Positions 1-7,034 of a stretch of DNA of 64,000 bases are shown here, one piece after another (positions within the stretch are counted from its first letter, which is position 1; every line of letters starts with the position of its first letter). The translations under genes and the position numbers were made by a program. The notes under the pieces were generated by a model. The model did not search any database. It was not told the origin of the DNA and saw nothing but the letters and a program-made list of their open reading frames with translations. The DNA lies in NCBI RefSeq assembly GCF_028291725.1, contig NZ_JAQGNT010000039.1, forward strand, positions 1-64,000, written 5' to 3'. Origin of the DNA: Hydrocarboniphaga sp. (lineage in GTDB: Bacteria; Pseudomonadota; Gammaproteobacteria; Nevskiales; Nevskiaceae).

Positions 1-64
1 GTCCATTGATGAAACTCCTCTGCGTTTGCTTGGCGGCTCACGCTCCGGAGTTTCATTGATGGAC
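1..64. repeat. Imperfect inverted repeat
   Basis: Two 18-base arms (1-18 and 47-64) pair with two adjacent mismatches around a 28-base loop. The repeat lies just downstream of the minus-strand YadA-like gene. It has no T tract, so it is not a classical intrinsic terminator. It may be an end of a small mobile element or a processing hairpin. The window edge prevents seeing its full context. Confidence 0.5.
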
Positions 65-83
65 CGCCCGATACGTCGAACGT

Positions 84-500
84 CTACTGCCTCCCCGGCA
101 GAGCCGGGGGGTCTCCCATCGGACTAGCCGAGTTGGCGAAGCCGACGGTGTTCCGGTACAACGCCGCAGTGCCGCTGGCCATGTTGTAGCTTCCCGTCGT
201 GTTCGAATACAGCGCGTGCGCGCCGCTAGCCGTGTTGTCCATGCCGCTGGTGTTGGAATACAGCGCATCGGCGCCGGTAGCGGTGTTGTTGTCGCCGGTA
301 TTGGAGTCGCCGGCATAAGCGCCAAAAAAGGAATTGAACGTGCCGCCGGAACCTCCCGCATCCGTTCCGAAGTAGTTGTTGGAACTGCCTTCGGTGGCGG
401 CTCCACCGGCGCTGGCCCACAGCAGCCCGGCGATCAATGCGCCAGCCTTTGCCGATCGGGTTTTGCGCGTCCCGATCGTTTCTTTCGTTTGCAGTTTCAT
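84..500 (-). CDS. Short exported protein with YadA-head-like ALYSNT repeats
   Basis: This 138-residue protein has a basic N-terminus followed by a hydrophobic stretch (about residues 18-35, ending AGGAA), which looks like a signal peptide. The rest is Asn/Thr/Gly/Ala-rich and built on a repeat of about 16 residues (TASG-x-x-ALYSNT-x-G, roughly 66-118), typical of trimeric-adhesin head repeats. Known proteins with this repeat are usually much longer and end in a coiled stalk, anchor or S74 chaperone domain. None of these is present here: the repeats stop and a 20-residue unrelated tail follows. It may be a truncated adhesin or a stand-alone head protein. The ATG at 500 has a GGGAG Shine-Dalgarno about 9 bases upstream. 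A 42-bp element shared with two nearby exported-protein loci lies at 587-628, 87 bases upstream. Confidence 0.65.
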   Translation of the reverse strand: MKLQTKETIGTRKTRSAKAGALIAGLLWASAGGAATEGSSNNYFGTDAGGSGGTFNSFFGAYAGDSNTGDNNTATGADALYSNTSGMDNTASGAHALYSNTTGSYNMASGTAALYRNTVGFANSASPMGDPPALPGRQ

Positions 501-534
501 TGTTTGGCTCCCAACTTTCGTTTGCGGTTCGAGA

Positions 535-559
535 CCGCGCCCTTTGATGCAGGGCGCGG
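535..559 (-). other. Hairpin in 5' leader of YadA-like gene
   Basis: A perfect 9-bp stem (CCGCGCCCT against AGGGCGCGG) with a 7-base loop lies between the putative promoter element at 587-628 and the start codon at 500. It would form in the leader mRNA. Its function is unknown. It could affect mRNA stability or translation. Confidence 0.4.
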
Positions 560-586
560 CAGGGTCGTCACCGGCCCGCGTTACCG

Positions 587-628
587 CCCTACTCTTTCAA
601 ACGCGAATCAGCGGACAAGAACTCATCC
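587..628 (-). promoter_or_regulatory. Putative ECF-sigma promoter element, copy 1
   Basis: Read on the minus strand, this 42-bp block matches copy 2 (2021-2062) at 27 of 42 positions without gaps. It begins GGATGAG and has CGCGTTTG at positions 24-31 and AGTAGGG at the end. The conserved TGAG and CGTTTG blocks start 22 bases apart, the usual ECF -35 to -10 distance. It lies upstream of the YadA-like exported protein gene. The assignment to the nearby ECF sigma factor is inferred from proximity and sharing. Confidence 0.55.
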
Positions 629-738
629 GGATCGCGGTAAAAATTTTCGGGCCGGGGTTCTGGATTCCGTTTCAGTCGCGCCATGCCGATCGCATCTCGC
701 TGTAGAGACCATCATCCAGCGGATGCGCTCGCCCTCCC

Positions 739-1272
739 TCAGCCCGGTGGATCGGGCTGAGGGTTGAAGCCGTGGATCGCGCCCGGATTCATCAACAGCG
801 TCTGCTGCGTCCGCGTGTCGAAGACCTCGACGCCGGCCTGCAGCGCGCGGCAGGAGTCGGTTGGCGACTGCTTGCTGGCCTTGATCTCCTGCACCACGGG
901 GCGCAGCAGCGACACCGGCAAGGGATTGCCATTGGCGTCGGTCGGCGGGCTGCCGGTGGTCGGTGCCACCACGATTCCCGACTGGCCCGGTGCCAGGTCG
1001 ACGGACTGCGAGCCCACGGCAAGGCCGCTGGCGTCGTAAAACGTCACCAGCAAGCGGCAGTCGACGGGGTCCGGCGGAATGACCGGGTCCGGCGGAATCA
1101 GATTGACGAGCGTCACGCGCGCACCCTGGCCCTCGATCAGAGAACTGGGAGCGAAGCCGATGCTGCGGGTCCTGGCCGCCGGCGCGGCTGCCGCTAGCGC
1201 TGCGGCGTGGGCCGATGTCGAGATCAAGGCGCTCGCGACGCAAGCGGCGAGCAGTGGGAGACCGTGTTTCAT
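739..1272 (-). CDS. Exported hypothetical protein ending in GFNPQPDPPG
   Basis: This 177-residue protein has a clear Sec signal peptide (about residues 1-23, cleavage after AHA) and is probably periplasmic or secreted. Its middle part has the pattern EGQGARVTLVN, then a strand pair, then LAPGQSG. The same pattern (GQ-hydrophobic-RVSL) appears twice in the exported protein at 5904-6779, suggesting a shared beta-rich domain. The protein ends exactly at HGFNPQPDPPG, a striking proline-rich terminus. The ATG at 1272 is preceded by AGGAA. It lies 49 bases after the stop of the 1322-1909 gene on the same strand, so the two are probably one transcript from the element at 2021-2062. No named family was recognised. 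Confidence 0.7.
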   Translation of the reverse strand: MKHGLPLLAACVASALISTSAHAAALAAAAPAARTRSIGFAPSSLIEGQGARVTLVNLIPPDPVIPPDPVDCRLLVTFYDASGLAVGSQSVDLAPGQSGIVVAPTTGSPPTDANGNPLPVSLLRPVVQEIKASKQSPTDSCRALQAGVEVFDTRTQQTLLMNPGAIHGFNPQPDPPG

Positions 1273-1321
1273 GGTGTATTCCTGGTTGAAGGTAGGGCGT
1301 GGTTAGGGTGGAGCGCTACTG

Positions 1322-1909
1322 CTATTTGTAGTCCAGCGTCAGCGTTGCGGCCTTCACGCTGCCGCCGGTCTGGGCCTCGAGGCTGCAGCAGGCCGCGAAC
1401 AGCACCTGCACGGTATGAGTGCCGGCGAGCACCGGCAGCGAGAACGTGTAGCTGAGCATCTGCTGCGACGGGCCATAAGTGGTGCCGGTGCTGTAATCCA
1501 GCGGCGTCTCCAGCCGCGGCGCGAACACCGCCGGGGAGCCGGCATCACCGGGCACATGGCCATTCATCGCTACGCCATCGACATTGACCTGGAACACCGT
1601 GAAGTTGTCCATCGGCGTGGCCTGGGTACTGAAGTGGGCCACGACGCAGCTCGGCACCTCGACCAGCTTCCTGGCGGACACCGCGTACGAGGCCGGCACG
1701 GTGATCGTGGTGCTCAGCAGCGGGTCGGGATCAAAGCCGCGTGCCACCTCGTAGTTGACGGTGGGCGATCGGGTACCCACCAGCGCGACGGATTTGACGT
1801 GGCCGGTGGCGCCCTCGCAGTTCAGCGGTGTCTCATCCGCCCGGGCACAGAAGGGCGCTGCCAGCGACAGCGCGGACAACAGCAGAAAGACCTTGGTGGA
1901 CATGTTCAT
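1322..1909 (-). CDS. Exported hypothetical beta-rich protein
   Basis: This 195-residue protein has a Sec signal peptide (MNMSTKVFLLLSALSL, cleavage near CARA at about residue 22). An open frame extends further upstream, but the ATG at 1909 has AGGAG 11 bases before it and starts directly at the signal peptide, so I chose it. The mature part is rich in Val/Thr and ends with GTHTVQVLF followed by a strand ending LTLDYK, which suggests an immunoglobulin-like or beta-sandwich fold. Four cysteines (one near the N-terminus, one central, a CC pair near the C-terminus) could form disulfides. It is the first gene of a likely two-gene operon behind the 42-bp element at 2021-2062. No family was recognised. 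Confidence 0.7.
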   Translation of the reverse strand: MNMSTKVFLLLSALSLAAPFCARADETPLNCEGATGHVKSVALVGTRSPTVNYEVARGFDPDPLLSTTITVPASYAVSARKLVEVPSCVVAHFSTQATPMDNFTVFQVNVDGVAMNGHVPGDAGSPAVFAPRLETPLDYSTGTTYGPSQQMLSYTFSLPVLAGTHTVQVLFAACCSLEAQTGGSVKAATLTLDYK

Positions 1910-2020
1910 GGTGACGGTGACTCCTGTTGCGCTGGTGCCGGACGGCCGCTTGAGTTGGGCCGGCACGTCCAGCGCTTTCCGGATAGGGGGAAGAATCCCG
2001 GGACCGTCGGAAAGAGGCGG

Positions 2021-2062
2021 CCCTACTGATCCAAACGCGGAAATCACAGGAAAAGCTCATCC
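2021..2062 (-). promoter_or_regulatory. Putative ECF-sigma promoter element, copy 2
   Basis: On the minus strand this reads GGATGAGCTTTT, then a variable middle, then CCGCGTTTG and ends CAGTAGGG. It aligns gaplessly over 42 bp with copy 1, and shares TGAGCTTTT and CCGTTTG-type blocks with copy 3 at 5832-5873. It is the only such signal in the stretch 1910-2303, which otherwise holds no gene. It would drive the operon of the two exported proteins at 1322-1909 and 739-1272, with a leader of about 110 bases. Confidence 0.55.
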
Positions 2063-2139
2063 GCGCAGCGAAGAGCTGCGGCGCTCGTAAACGGGTTCAC
2101 AAAGGGCCGAGCCAGGACGGCCGGCATTGACTCACGACA

Positions 2140-2307
2140 CTAGTAGCCTGTGACAGAGGATACGGAAGCGCCTGTGCGCGTCTCGTGCGCCGATGCGGCG
2201 TTGTTCGTCGTCGCCATAGCGACGGCTATGACTCCTCCTCCCGCCTTGCCTCGACCCACGAGCCATCGCCCATGCTCACTACCGAACTCTCTGTTACAGG
2301 CCACTAG
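2140..2307. repeat. MITE-like element with 19-bp terminal inverted repeats
   Basis: The 19-bp ends (2140-2158 and 2289-2307) are inverted copies with two mismatches, and both outer ends read CTAG. The 168-bp interior has no convincing gene. The right end contains the TAG stop codon of the kinase gene. Size, terminal repeats and lack of coding capacity fit a non-autonomous miniature element. No clear longer target duplication was seen. It could alternatively be a large structured 3' region of the kinase mRNA. Confidence 0.45.
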
Positions 2308-5189
2308 CCGCCAAGCTGCTTCATCAGCGCCTGCGCATGCTGCAGCTTGTCGGCGTCGGGGCGGGCCGCCTTCGCCAGGATCGCGAGCGCCTCGGCGGCA
2401 TCGGATCTTGCCGAGTCACGCTGGCGCTGTTTCATATACAGCTGGGCGCGCAGCAGCAGCGCCGCAAGCAAGTCGCTGGCCTGTCGTGGCGTCGCGCGGT
2501 CGTCGACGATGGCGGTGTCGAGCAACTGCATCGCCTCGGTTCGCGACAGCGGTGTATCGAGCTGGGCCAGATTGCTGGCGAGCAGCAGCGCGCGGTTGGC
2601 CCACAACGGGTGCTCTTTCGGATACTTCGCCTCGGTCAGCGCCAGCGCGCGGCGGCGCAGCGCTTCGGCCTCTGCGCGACCAGCCGGCTTCTTCTCCAGC
2701 GTGTCCGCCAGAAAATCGTCGATGAGCGCAATCTGGTAGGCCGCCGTTCCCATTAGTTGCGTGATGTGCTGCAGCGCGCTGCGCTGGATGGCTTCGGCCT
2801 CGGCGATCCGCCCCTGGCCGGCCAGTGCCCGTCCCCATTCGGTTGCAAAGAACCAGGTGAAAGCATTGCCGTCGCCAACCGTACTTTTTTTTAGCTCGTA
2901 GGCCTCGCGCATCGCGCTCTCGGCCTCGTCGTAGCGTTTCTGGTCGAGGTAGACGCGGCCCAGATGCCGAAGCGCGTCGCCGCGGGCGGGCGAGTCGTCT
3001 TCGGGCAGTGCCGCAATGGCCTGCTTCAGCACACGCTCCGCGTCCTCAGTGCGTGACAGCTCCTCATAGAACATGCCCAGCGACGACAGATTGGTTGCCA
3101 GATCGTGGTCGCGTTCGCCGACCTGCGGGCGCAGGATCGCGATGGACCGCAGATAGCATCGTTCGGCCTCGTCCACTTTGCCAGCGCGAGCCAGCACCAG
3201 CCCCAGACCTCTCAGCGGCCTCGCCAGCGCGACGGCATCGGGACCGCGGCTGCGCTCCAGGCGTGCAACGGTGTCGCGGTAGTCGCGTTCGGCTTCGGCA
3301 TCCCGACGCGCCTGCTCGAGCAGGCTCGCGCGCCGGTTCAAGGCATTGATGGTGTCGGGGTGATCGCGGCCATCGCGAAGCTCGAAAATGCGCAGCGCGT
3401 CATCGACCAGTTGCATCGCCTCCGGCGGTGCACCCTTGCCGAACGCGAGATAGTTGGCCAGTTGCGACTCGACCGATGCCGCTTGCAGGCTATCGGCGGC
3501 GCCGCGCTGGCGCAGATTGTCGAGCGCACGGCGGGCGAGTTGTTCGGCCTCGTCGCGATGCCCCTGGCGAAATCGCAGATAGGCGAGCCTTTCGAGCGCC
3601 TGGGCTGTCTCGACACTGTCGGCACCGTAGAGCGCACCGCTTTCATCGACCGCACGTTTCAGCAGGGCCTCGCTGCCGGGGTAGTCGCTGAGGTTGGCCG
3701 CGATCTCGCCGAGATCTCCCAGCATCTCGGCGTGCAGCTGCGGCTCGTCGCGCAGTTCCTCGTCGACGCGCTTGGCGGCCTCGCTGACCAGGCCTTGCGG
3801 CGATCGAGCGGCAGCACCCGGACGGCTGAAAGGATCCTGCTCGCGAAAAACCGAGACCACGAAGTTCTTCACGCGCAGCGCTCTCAGCGATTCCGCGCGC
3901 GCGATCCGCGCCTGCCAGATCACGCCCGCGATGCCGATCAGAAAGGCGAGGCCCACGGCTGCTCCCGCGAACGCGCCCACGCGGTGCCGCCGCATGAACT
4001 TGCCGGCGCGATAGGCAAACGAATCCGGCTGCGCCAGCACCGGCTCGCTGGCCAGGTGCCGGCGCAGATCGTCGGCCAGCGCCAGTACGGTGGGATAGCG
4101 TTCGGCCGGATTTTTCTTCAGCGTCTTGCCGACGATGGTGTCGAGATCGCCGCGCAGGCTGATCCGCAGCTTGCGCGGCGTGGTCGCGCGTTGTGCCGCG
4201 ATCTGCGCGGTGGTGGTGGTTTCGCCGCGCGCTGCACGACTCTGGCTCAGTGGGGGCGGCTCGGCAGCCAGGATCTCGTGCTCGATCTGCGCGGCGGTCT
4301 GTCCCGGCGCGCCGTAAGGCCGGCGACCGCTGAGCAGGCCGTAGAGCAGCGCACCCAGCGCGTACACGTCGGTGGCGATGGTGATGGTGCCGCGGCCGAG
4401 CTGCTCGGGCGCGGCGTATTCGGGTGTCAGCGCGCGGCCGCCCAGGCGCGTGAGTTCGGTGGCGTTTTCGCTGTCGTCCTCGATCAGCTTGGCAATGCCG
4501 AAGTCGAGCAGCTTGGCGCCGCCTTCGGCGTCGATGAGGATGTTCGAGGGCTTGAGATCGCGGTGAACCACCAGATGCGCATGGGCGTGGGCCACGGCGG
4601 CGCAAACCTGCAGAAACAGCTGCAGCCGGGCACGGATGTCGAGCTGCCGCCGATCGCACCAATGGTCGATGCGTTCGCCTTCGACGTACTCGATCGCCAG
4701 GTACAGCTCGCCGCTGGCGGCGATACCGGCGTCGAGCAGACGCGCCACGTGCGGATGCGCCAGCTCGCCGAGAATCCGGCCCTCGCGCAGGAAGCGCCCG
4801 CGGATCGCCGACTGCGCGAGGTGTGCGTGCAGCAGCTTGAGCGCCACCGCTGCGGTGTAGAGGCCGTCGCTGCGATGCGCCAGCCAGACCTCGCCCATGC
4901 CGCCGCGGCCCAGCGCGCGCTCGATGCGGTAGGGGCCGAGGTCGGTGCCTTCACGGTCCGTGTGCGCGGCTTCAGCCTGCAGTGCACGCAGCGCCCCGGC
5001 GGCGATCAACGGCGAGGATTCGGCACTGCGGTCGGCGGCCAGCAGCGCAATGACACGCGCATGCAGCTCGGGCCGGGTCTGCCGCAGGGCATCCAGCTCG
5101 GCGTCCCTGGCTGCCGATTCGAGATCCATCAGCGACTCGAACACGGCGTAAGCCTCGCGCCGCAGCCGCTCGGCCGGCGTTTCGCTCAC
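2304..5189 (-). CDS. Membrane Ser/Thr protein kinase with C-terminal TPR domain
   Basis: This 961-residue protein carries a complete Hanks-type kinase domain: glycine loop GRGGMGEVW at 94-102, catalytic-site Lys in VALKLL (118), HRDLKPSN from 209, DFG at 229-231 and APE at 260-262. A transmembrane helix follows at about 404-426, then roughly 500 residues of TPR-like helical repeats that would lie outside the cytoplasm. It probably phosphorylates cytoplasmic targets in response to an envelope signal sensed by the TPR part. It starts with GTG at 5189, overlapping the stop of the ECF sigma gene (GTGA), so the two are translationally coupled. Kinases of this type paired with ECF sigma factors (PknT with EcfP in Vibrio parahaemolyticus, PknS with EcfK in Xanthomonas) activate the sigma factor. 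That role here is inferred from this arrangement. The TAG stop lies in the terminal repeat of the element at 2140-2307. Confidence 0.93.
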   Translation of the reverse strand: MSETPAERLRREAYAVFESLMDLESAARDAELDALRQTRPELHARVIALLAADRSAESSPLIAAGALRALQAEAAHTDREGTDLGPYRIERALGRGGMGEVWLAHRSDGLYTAAVALKLLHAHLAQSAIRGRFLREGRILGELAHPHVARLLDAGIAASGELYLAIEYVEGERIDHWCDRRQLDIRARLQLFLQVCAAVAHAHAHLVVHRDLKPSNILIDAEGGAKLLDFGIAKLIEDDSENATELTRLGGRALTPEYAAPEQLGRGTITIATDVYALGALLYGLLSGRRPYGAPGQTAAQIEHEILAAEPPPLSQSRAARGETTTTAQIAAQRATTPRKLRISLRGDLDTIVGKTLKKNPAERYPTVLALADDLRRHLASEPVLAQPDSFAYRAGKFMRRHRVGAFAGAAVGLAFLIGIAGVIWQARIARAESLRALRVKNFVVSVFREQDPFSRPGAAARSPQGLVSEAAKRVDEELRDEPQLHAEMLGDLGEIAANLSDYPGSEALLKRAVDESGALYGADSVETAQALERLAYLRFRQGHRDEAEQLARRALDNLRQRGAADSLQAASVESQLANYLAFGKGAPPEAMQLVDDALRIFELRDGRDHPDTINALNRRASLLEQARRDAEAERDYRDTVARLERSRGPDAVALARPLRGLGLVLARAGKVDEAERCYLRSIAILRPQVGERDHDLATNLSSLGMFYEELSRTEDAERVLKQAIAALPEDDSPARGDALRHLGRVYLDQKRYDEAESAMREAYELKKSTVGDGNAFTWFFATEWGRALAGQGRIAEAEAIQRSALQHITQLMGTAAYQIALIDDFLADTLEKKPAGRAEAEALRRRALALTEAKYPKEHPLWANRALLLASNLAQLDTPLSRTEAMQLLDTAIVDDRATPRQASDLLAALLLRAQLYMKQRQRDSARSDAAEALAILAKAARPDADKLQHAQALMKQLGG

Positions 5190-5749
5190 GGCGTCGGGGC
5201 GAGACCCAGTTCGCTGAACACGAAGGCGCGCGCCTTGCGCAGATCGCGCTTGACCGTGGCCGGCGAGATATCCAGCGTCGCGCCGATGTCGGGCACCTCC
5301 ATGCCGGCAAAAAAGTGCATCTCGAACACATCGTGTCCGCGGGCGTCGAGCCGCGCCAGGGACTGCAGCGCCGCATCGACCGCAATCAGATCGCAGCCCT
5401 GCATCGCCGAGTCCTCGATGCCGGTGTTGAGCGTGATGGCGGCCACCCCGCCGCCGCGCTTGTCCGCGGCGCGGTCGCGCACGTAGTCCAGGATCACGGC
5501 GCGCATCACGCGCGAGGCATAGCCGAAGAAGGCGCGGCGGTTCTCGAATGACAGATCGCGACGATGCGCCATGCGCAGATAGGCTTCGTTGACCAGGCTG
5601 GGCGGATCGAGCTGGCTGCAGGTGTCGGTGCGCGCCAAGTTACTGCGCGCGAGCACGCAGAGTTCCTTGTATACGAGCATGTAAAGCGCATCCCGGGCTC
5701 CCGGCTCGCCAGCGACGGCGCCCGGGAGCAGCTGCGTCACTTCGTTCAT
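5186..5749 (-). CDS. ECF sigma factor, kinase-associated type (TIGR02999-like)
   Basis: This 187-residue sigma-70-family factor has only regions 2 and 4. Region 2 contains LVNEAYLRM (about 52-60) and the FFGYASRVMRAVILDYVRD stretch (74-92) with DKRGGG after it, features of the TIGR02999/ECF43-like group. Region 4 has the helix-turn-helix VPDIGATLDISPATVKRDL (152-170). The frame extends 44 residues further upstream, but that extension has no family similarity and the MNEVTQLL start is family-typical. No anti-sigma factor is adjacent. Instead the next gene is a Ser/Thr kinase overlapping its stop. In the known kinase-linked group, the sigma factor is inactive until phosphorylated. Likely targets are the three loci with the 42-bp element nearby. 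Confidence 0.92.
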   Translation of the reverse strand: MNEVTQLLPGAVAGEPGARDALYMLVYKELCVLARSNLARTDTCSQLDPPSLVNEAYLRMAHRRDLSFENRRAFFGYASRVMRAVILDYVRDRAADKRGGGVAAITLNTGIEDSAMQGCDLIAVDAALQSLARLDARGHDVFEMHFFAGMEVPDIGATLDISPATVKRDLRKARAFVFSELGLAPTP

Positions 5750-5831
5750 GCCCAGAGCATAGCCTGACGGCTGCTTGAAAAGCCTGTCAGACGCAGCCGA
5801 TTCGCGGCTATCCGAACTCAATCCCGGCGAG

Positions 5832-5873
5832 TCTTGAGCTTTTTCCCATCGAATCCCGTTTGTATGGATAAGC
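5832..5873 (+). promoter_or_regulatory. Putative ECF-sigma promoter element, copy 3
   Basis: When its CGTTTG (5857-5862) is aligned with copies 1 and 2, the TGAG block (5835-5838) falls at exactly the same distance, followed by CTTTTTCC as in copy 2, and TA at position 38-39. About 22 of 36 core positions match copy 1. It ends 30 bases before the start codon of the exported protein gene at 5904 and lies in the divergent region next to the sigma gene. Confidence 0.55.
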
Positions 5874-5903
5874 CGATGCATTCGGAATATCCAGGAGAGT
5901 CAC

Positions 5904-6779
5904 ATGCACGAGATCAAGACGAGTAACGGATTGAGTAACGAACTGAGTAACGGATTGTCACGGGGCGCGGTTTCCCGACGCCGGGTTCTGCAATCCGCCG
6001 CGCTGTTGCCAATGGCGCTGGCGGCGGGCTCTGCGCAGGCTCAGATCGACACCAACGCGCAGTCGGTTCGCACAATGGGGATGATCGGCGTGGCCGCCGG
6101 CCAGGTGCTGCGCGTCAGCCTGCTGAATCACAATGACACGACGGCCGGCTGGAAGATCGAGGTCTGGGCCCGCGACGGACAGCTGCTCGCCATCGAAACC
6201 GGCGAGCTCGATGCGCAGCGCGGCAGCTTCGTCGATTTCGACCTGGCCGCGAGGCTCAAGCGCGGTCAGCGTCTGCAGTTTCATGTCGATGTCACCGGCG
6301 TCTCCCGATTGCCCGTCGCAGCGACCGCGGAGCTGTTCGATTCCAACGGTGGCAACACGGTGTTGAGCATTCAACCCTGCGTCCGGCCTGAACCCGATCA
6401 ACTGAGAACCTTCGCCTCGGTGGGCGTGGTGCCCGGCCAGATCCTGCGCGTCAGCCTGTTCCAGGACCTGATCGAGGGAGCGCAGAGCAGCCCGTACCGG
6501 ATCGACATTCTCGACCTCGACGGCCAGCGCCTCGACGGCGCCGAGGGCAGCCTGGTGCCGGGCAGCGGCATCGTCTTCAGCTGGAATCCCGGAGTGCGTA
6601 CGCTACCCAGGTTTGGCGCAGACCCGGCGGCAACGCGCCAGCAGGTGCATGTCGATGTGCAAGTAGCCGACGTATACACCATCGGCGCCACGCTCGAGGT
6701 CTACCACGCGCGAACCGGCCGGACCCAGATCAACATCTCCCCCTGCATACGCCCGATCGAGGTGAGCGTTTCCGGCTAG
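5904..6779 (+). CDS. Exported protein with two tandem beta-rich repeats
   Basis: The 291-residue protein starts with an unusual Ser/Asn/Gly/Leu tandem stretch (SNGLSNELSNGLS), then SRRRVLQSAALLPMALA and cleavage near AQA at about residue 47. This is a twin-arginine-like signal peptide. The mature part consists of two related halves (about 57-162 and 168-283). Each begins with GQ-V/I-LRVSL, continues with HVDV and a strand, and ends with a proline/cysteine motif (LSIQPCVRP and INISPCIRP). The same GQ-x-x-RV-S/T-L pattern occurs once in the exported protein at 739-1272, so these are probably relatives. It is divergent from the sigma factor gene and preceded by the 42-bp element. SD AGGAG is present before the ATG. 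Function is unknown; it may be a surface or periplasmic protein of the sigma/kinase regulon. Confidence 0.72.
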   Translation: MHEIKTSNGLSNELSNGLSRGAVSRRRVLQSAALLPMALAAGSAQAQIDTNAQSVRTMGMIGVAAGQVLRVSLLNHNDTTAGWKIEVWARDGQLLAIETGELDAQRGSFVDFDLAARLKRGQRLQFHVDVTGVSRLPVAATAELFDSNGGNTVLSIQPCVRPEPDQLRTFASVGVVPGQILRVSLFQDLIEGAQSSPYRIDILDLDGQRLDGAEGSLVPGSGIVFSWNPGVRTLPRFGADPAATRQQVHVDVQVADVYTIGATLEVYHARTGRTQINISPCIRPIEVSVSG

Positions 6780-7034
6780 GGCCCGCGTTGGAAGCGGCCG
6801 GCGTCAGCTGCACCGTGATCGTCGATCCTCCCGAGTAGCGGCGCAGCAGCGTATCGGCGGATCGAGCGATCCCCGATCCGGCCCTTCTGCCCCGATACCT
6901 GCCGTGTCTCAGATCTGTCTAGGAATCCGCTAGAGTATCGGCTGTCGGGGAACGGGGCCGGGCATGCAGTCACTCAGGTCGGTACAGCGGCGGCGGCGGA
7001 CGGTGTCCGCGGCGGCGCGCCGCCGCCGGCCACG

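Noticed and set aside
3105-5486. 793-residue open frame antisense to the kinase gene
   Set aside because: Arg/Gln/Gly/Ala-rich low-complexity product typical of the antisense frame of a GC-rich gene; the opposite strand encodes a complete kinase.
5749-5831. Possible fourth copy of the 42-bp element before the sigma gene (autoregulation)
   Set aside because: On the minus strand TGAG and CGTCTG occur but are 27 bases apart instead of 22, and an alternative GGATAG gives 20; the spacing does not fit.
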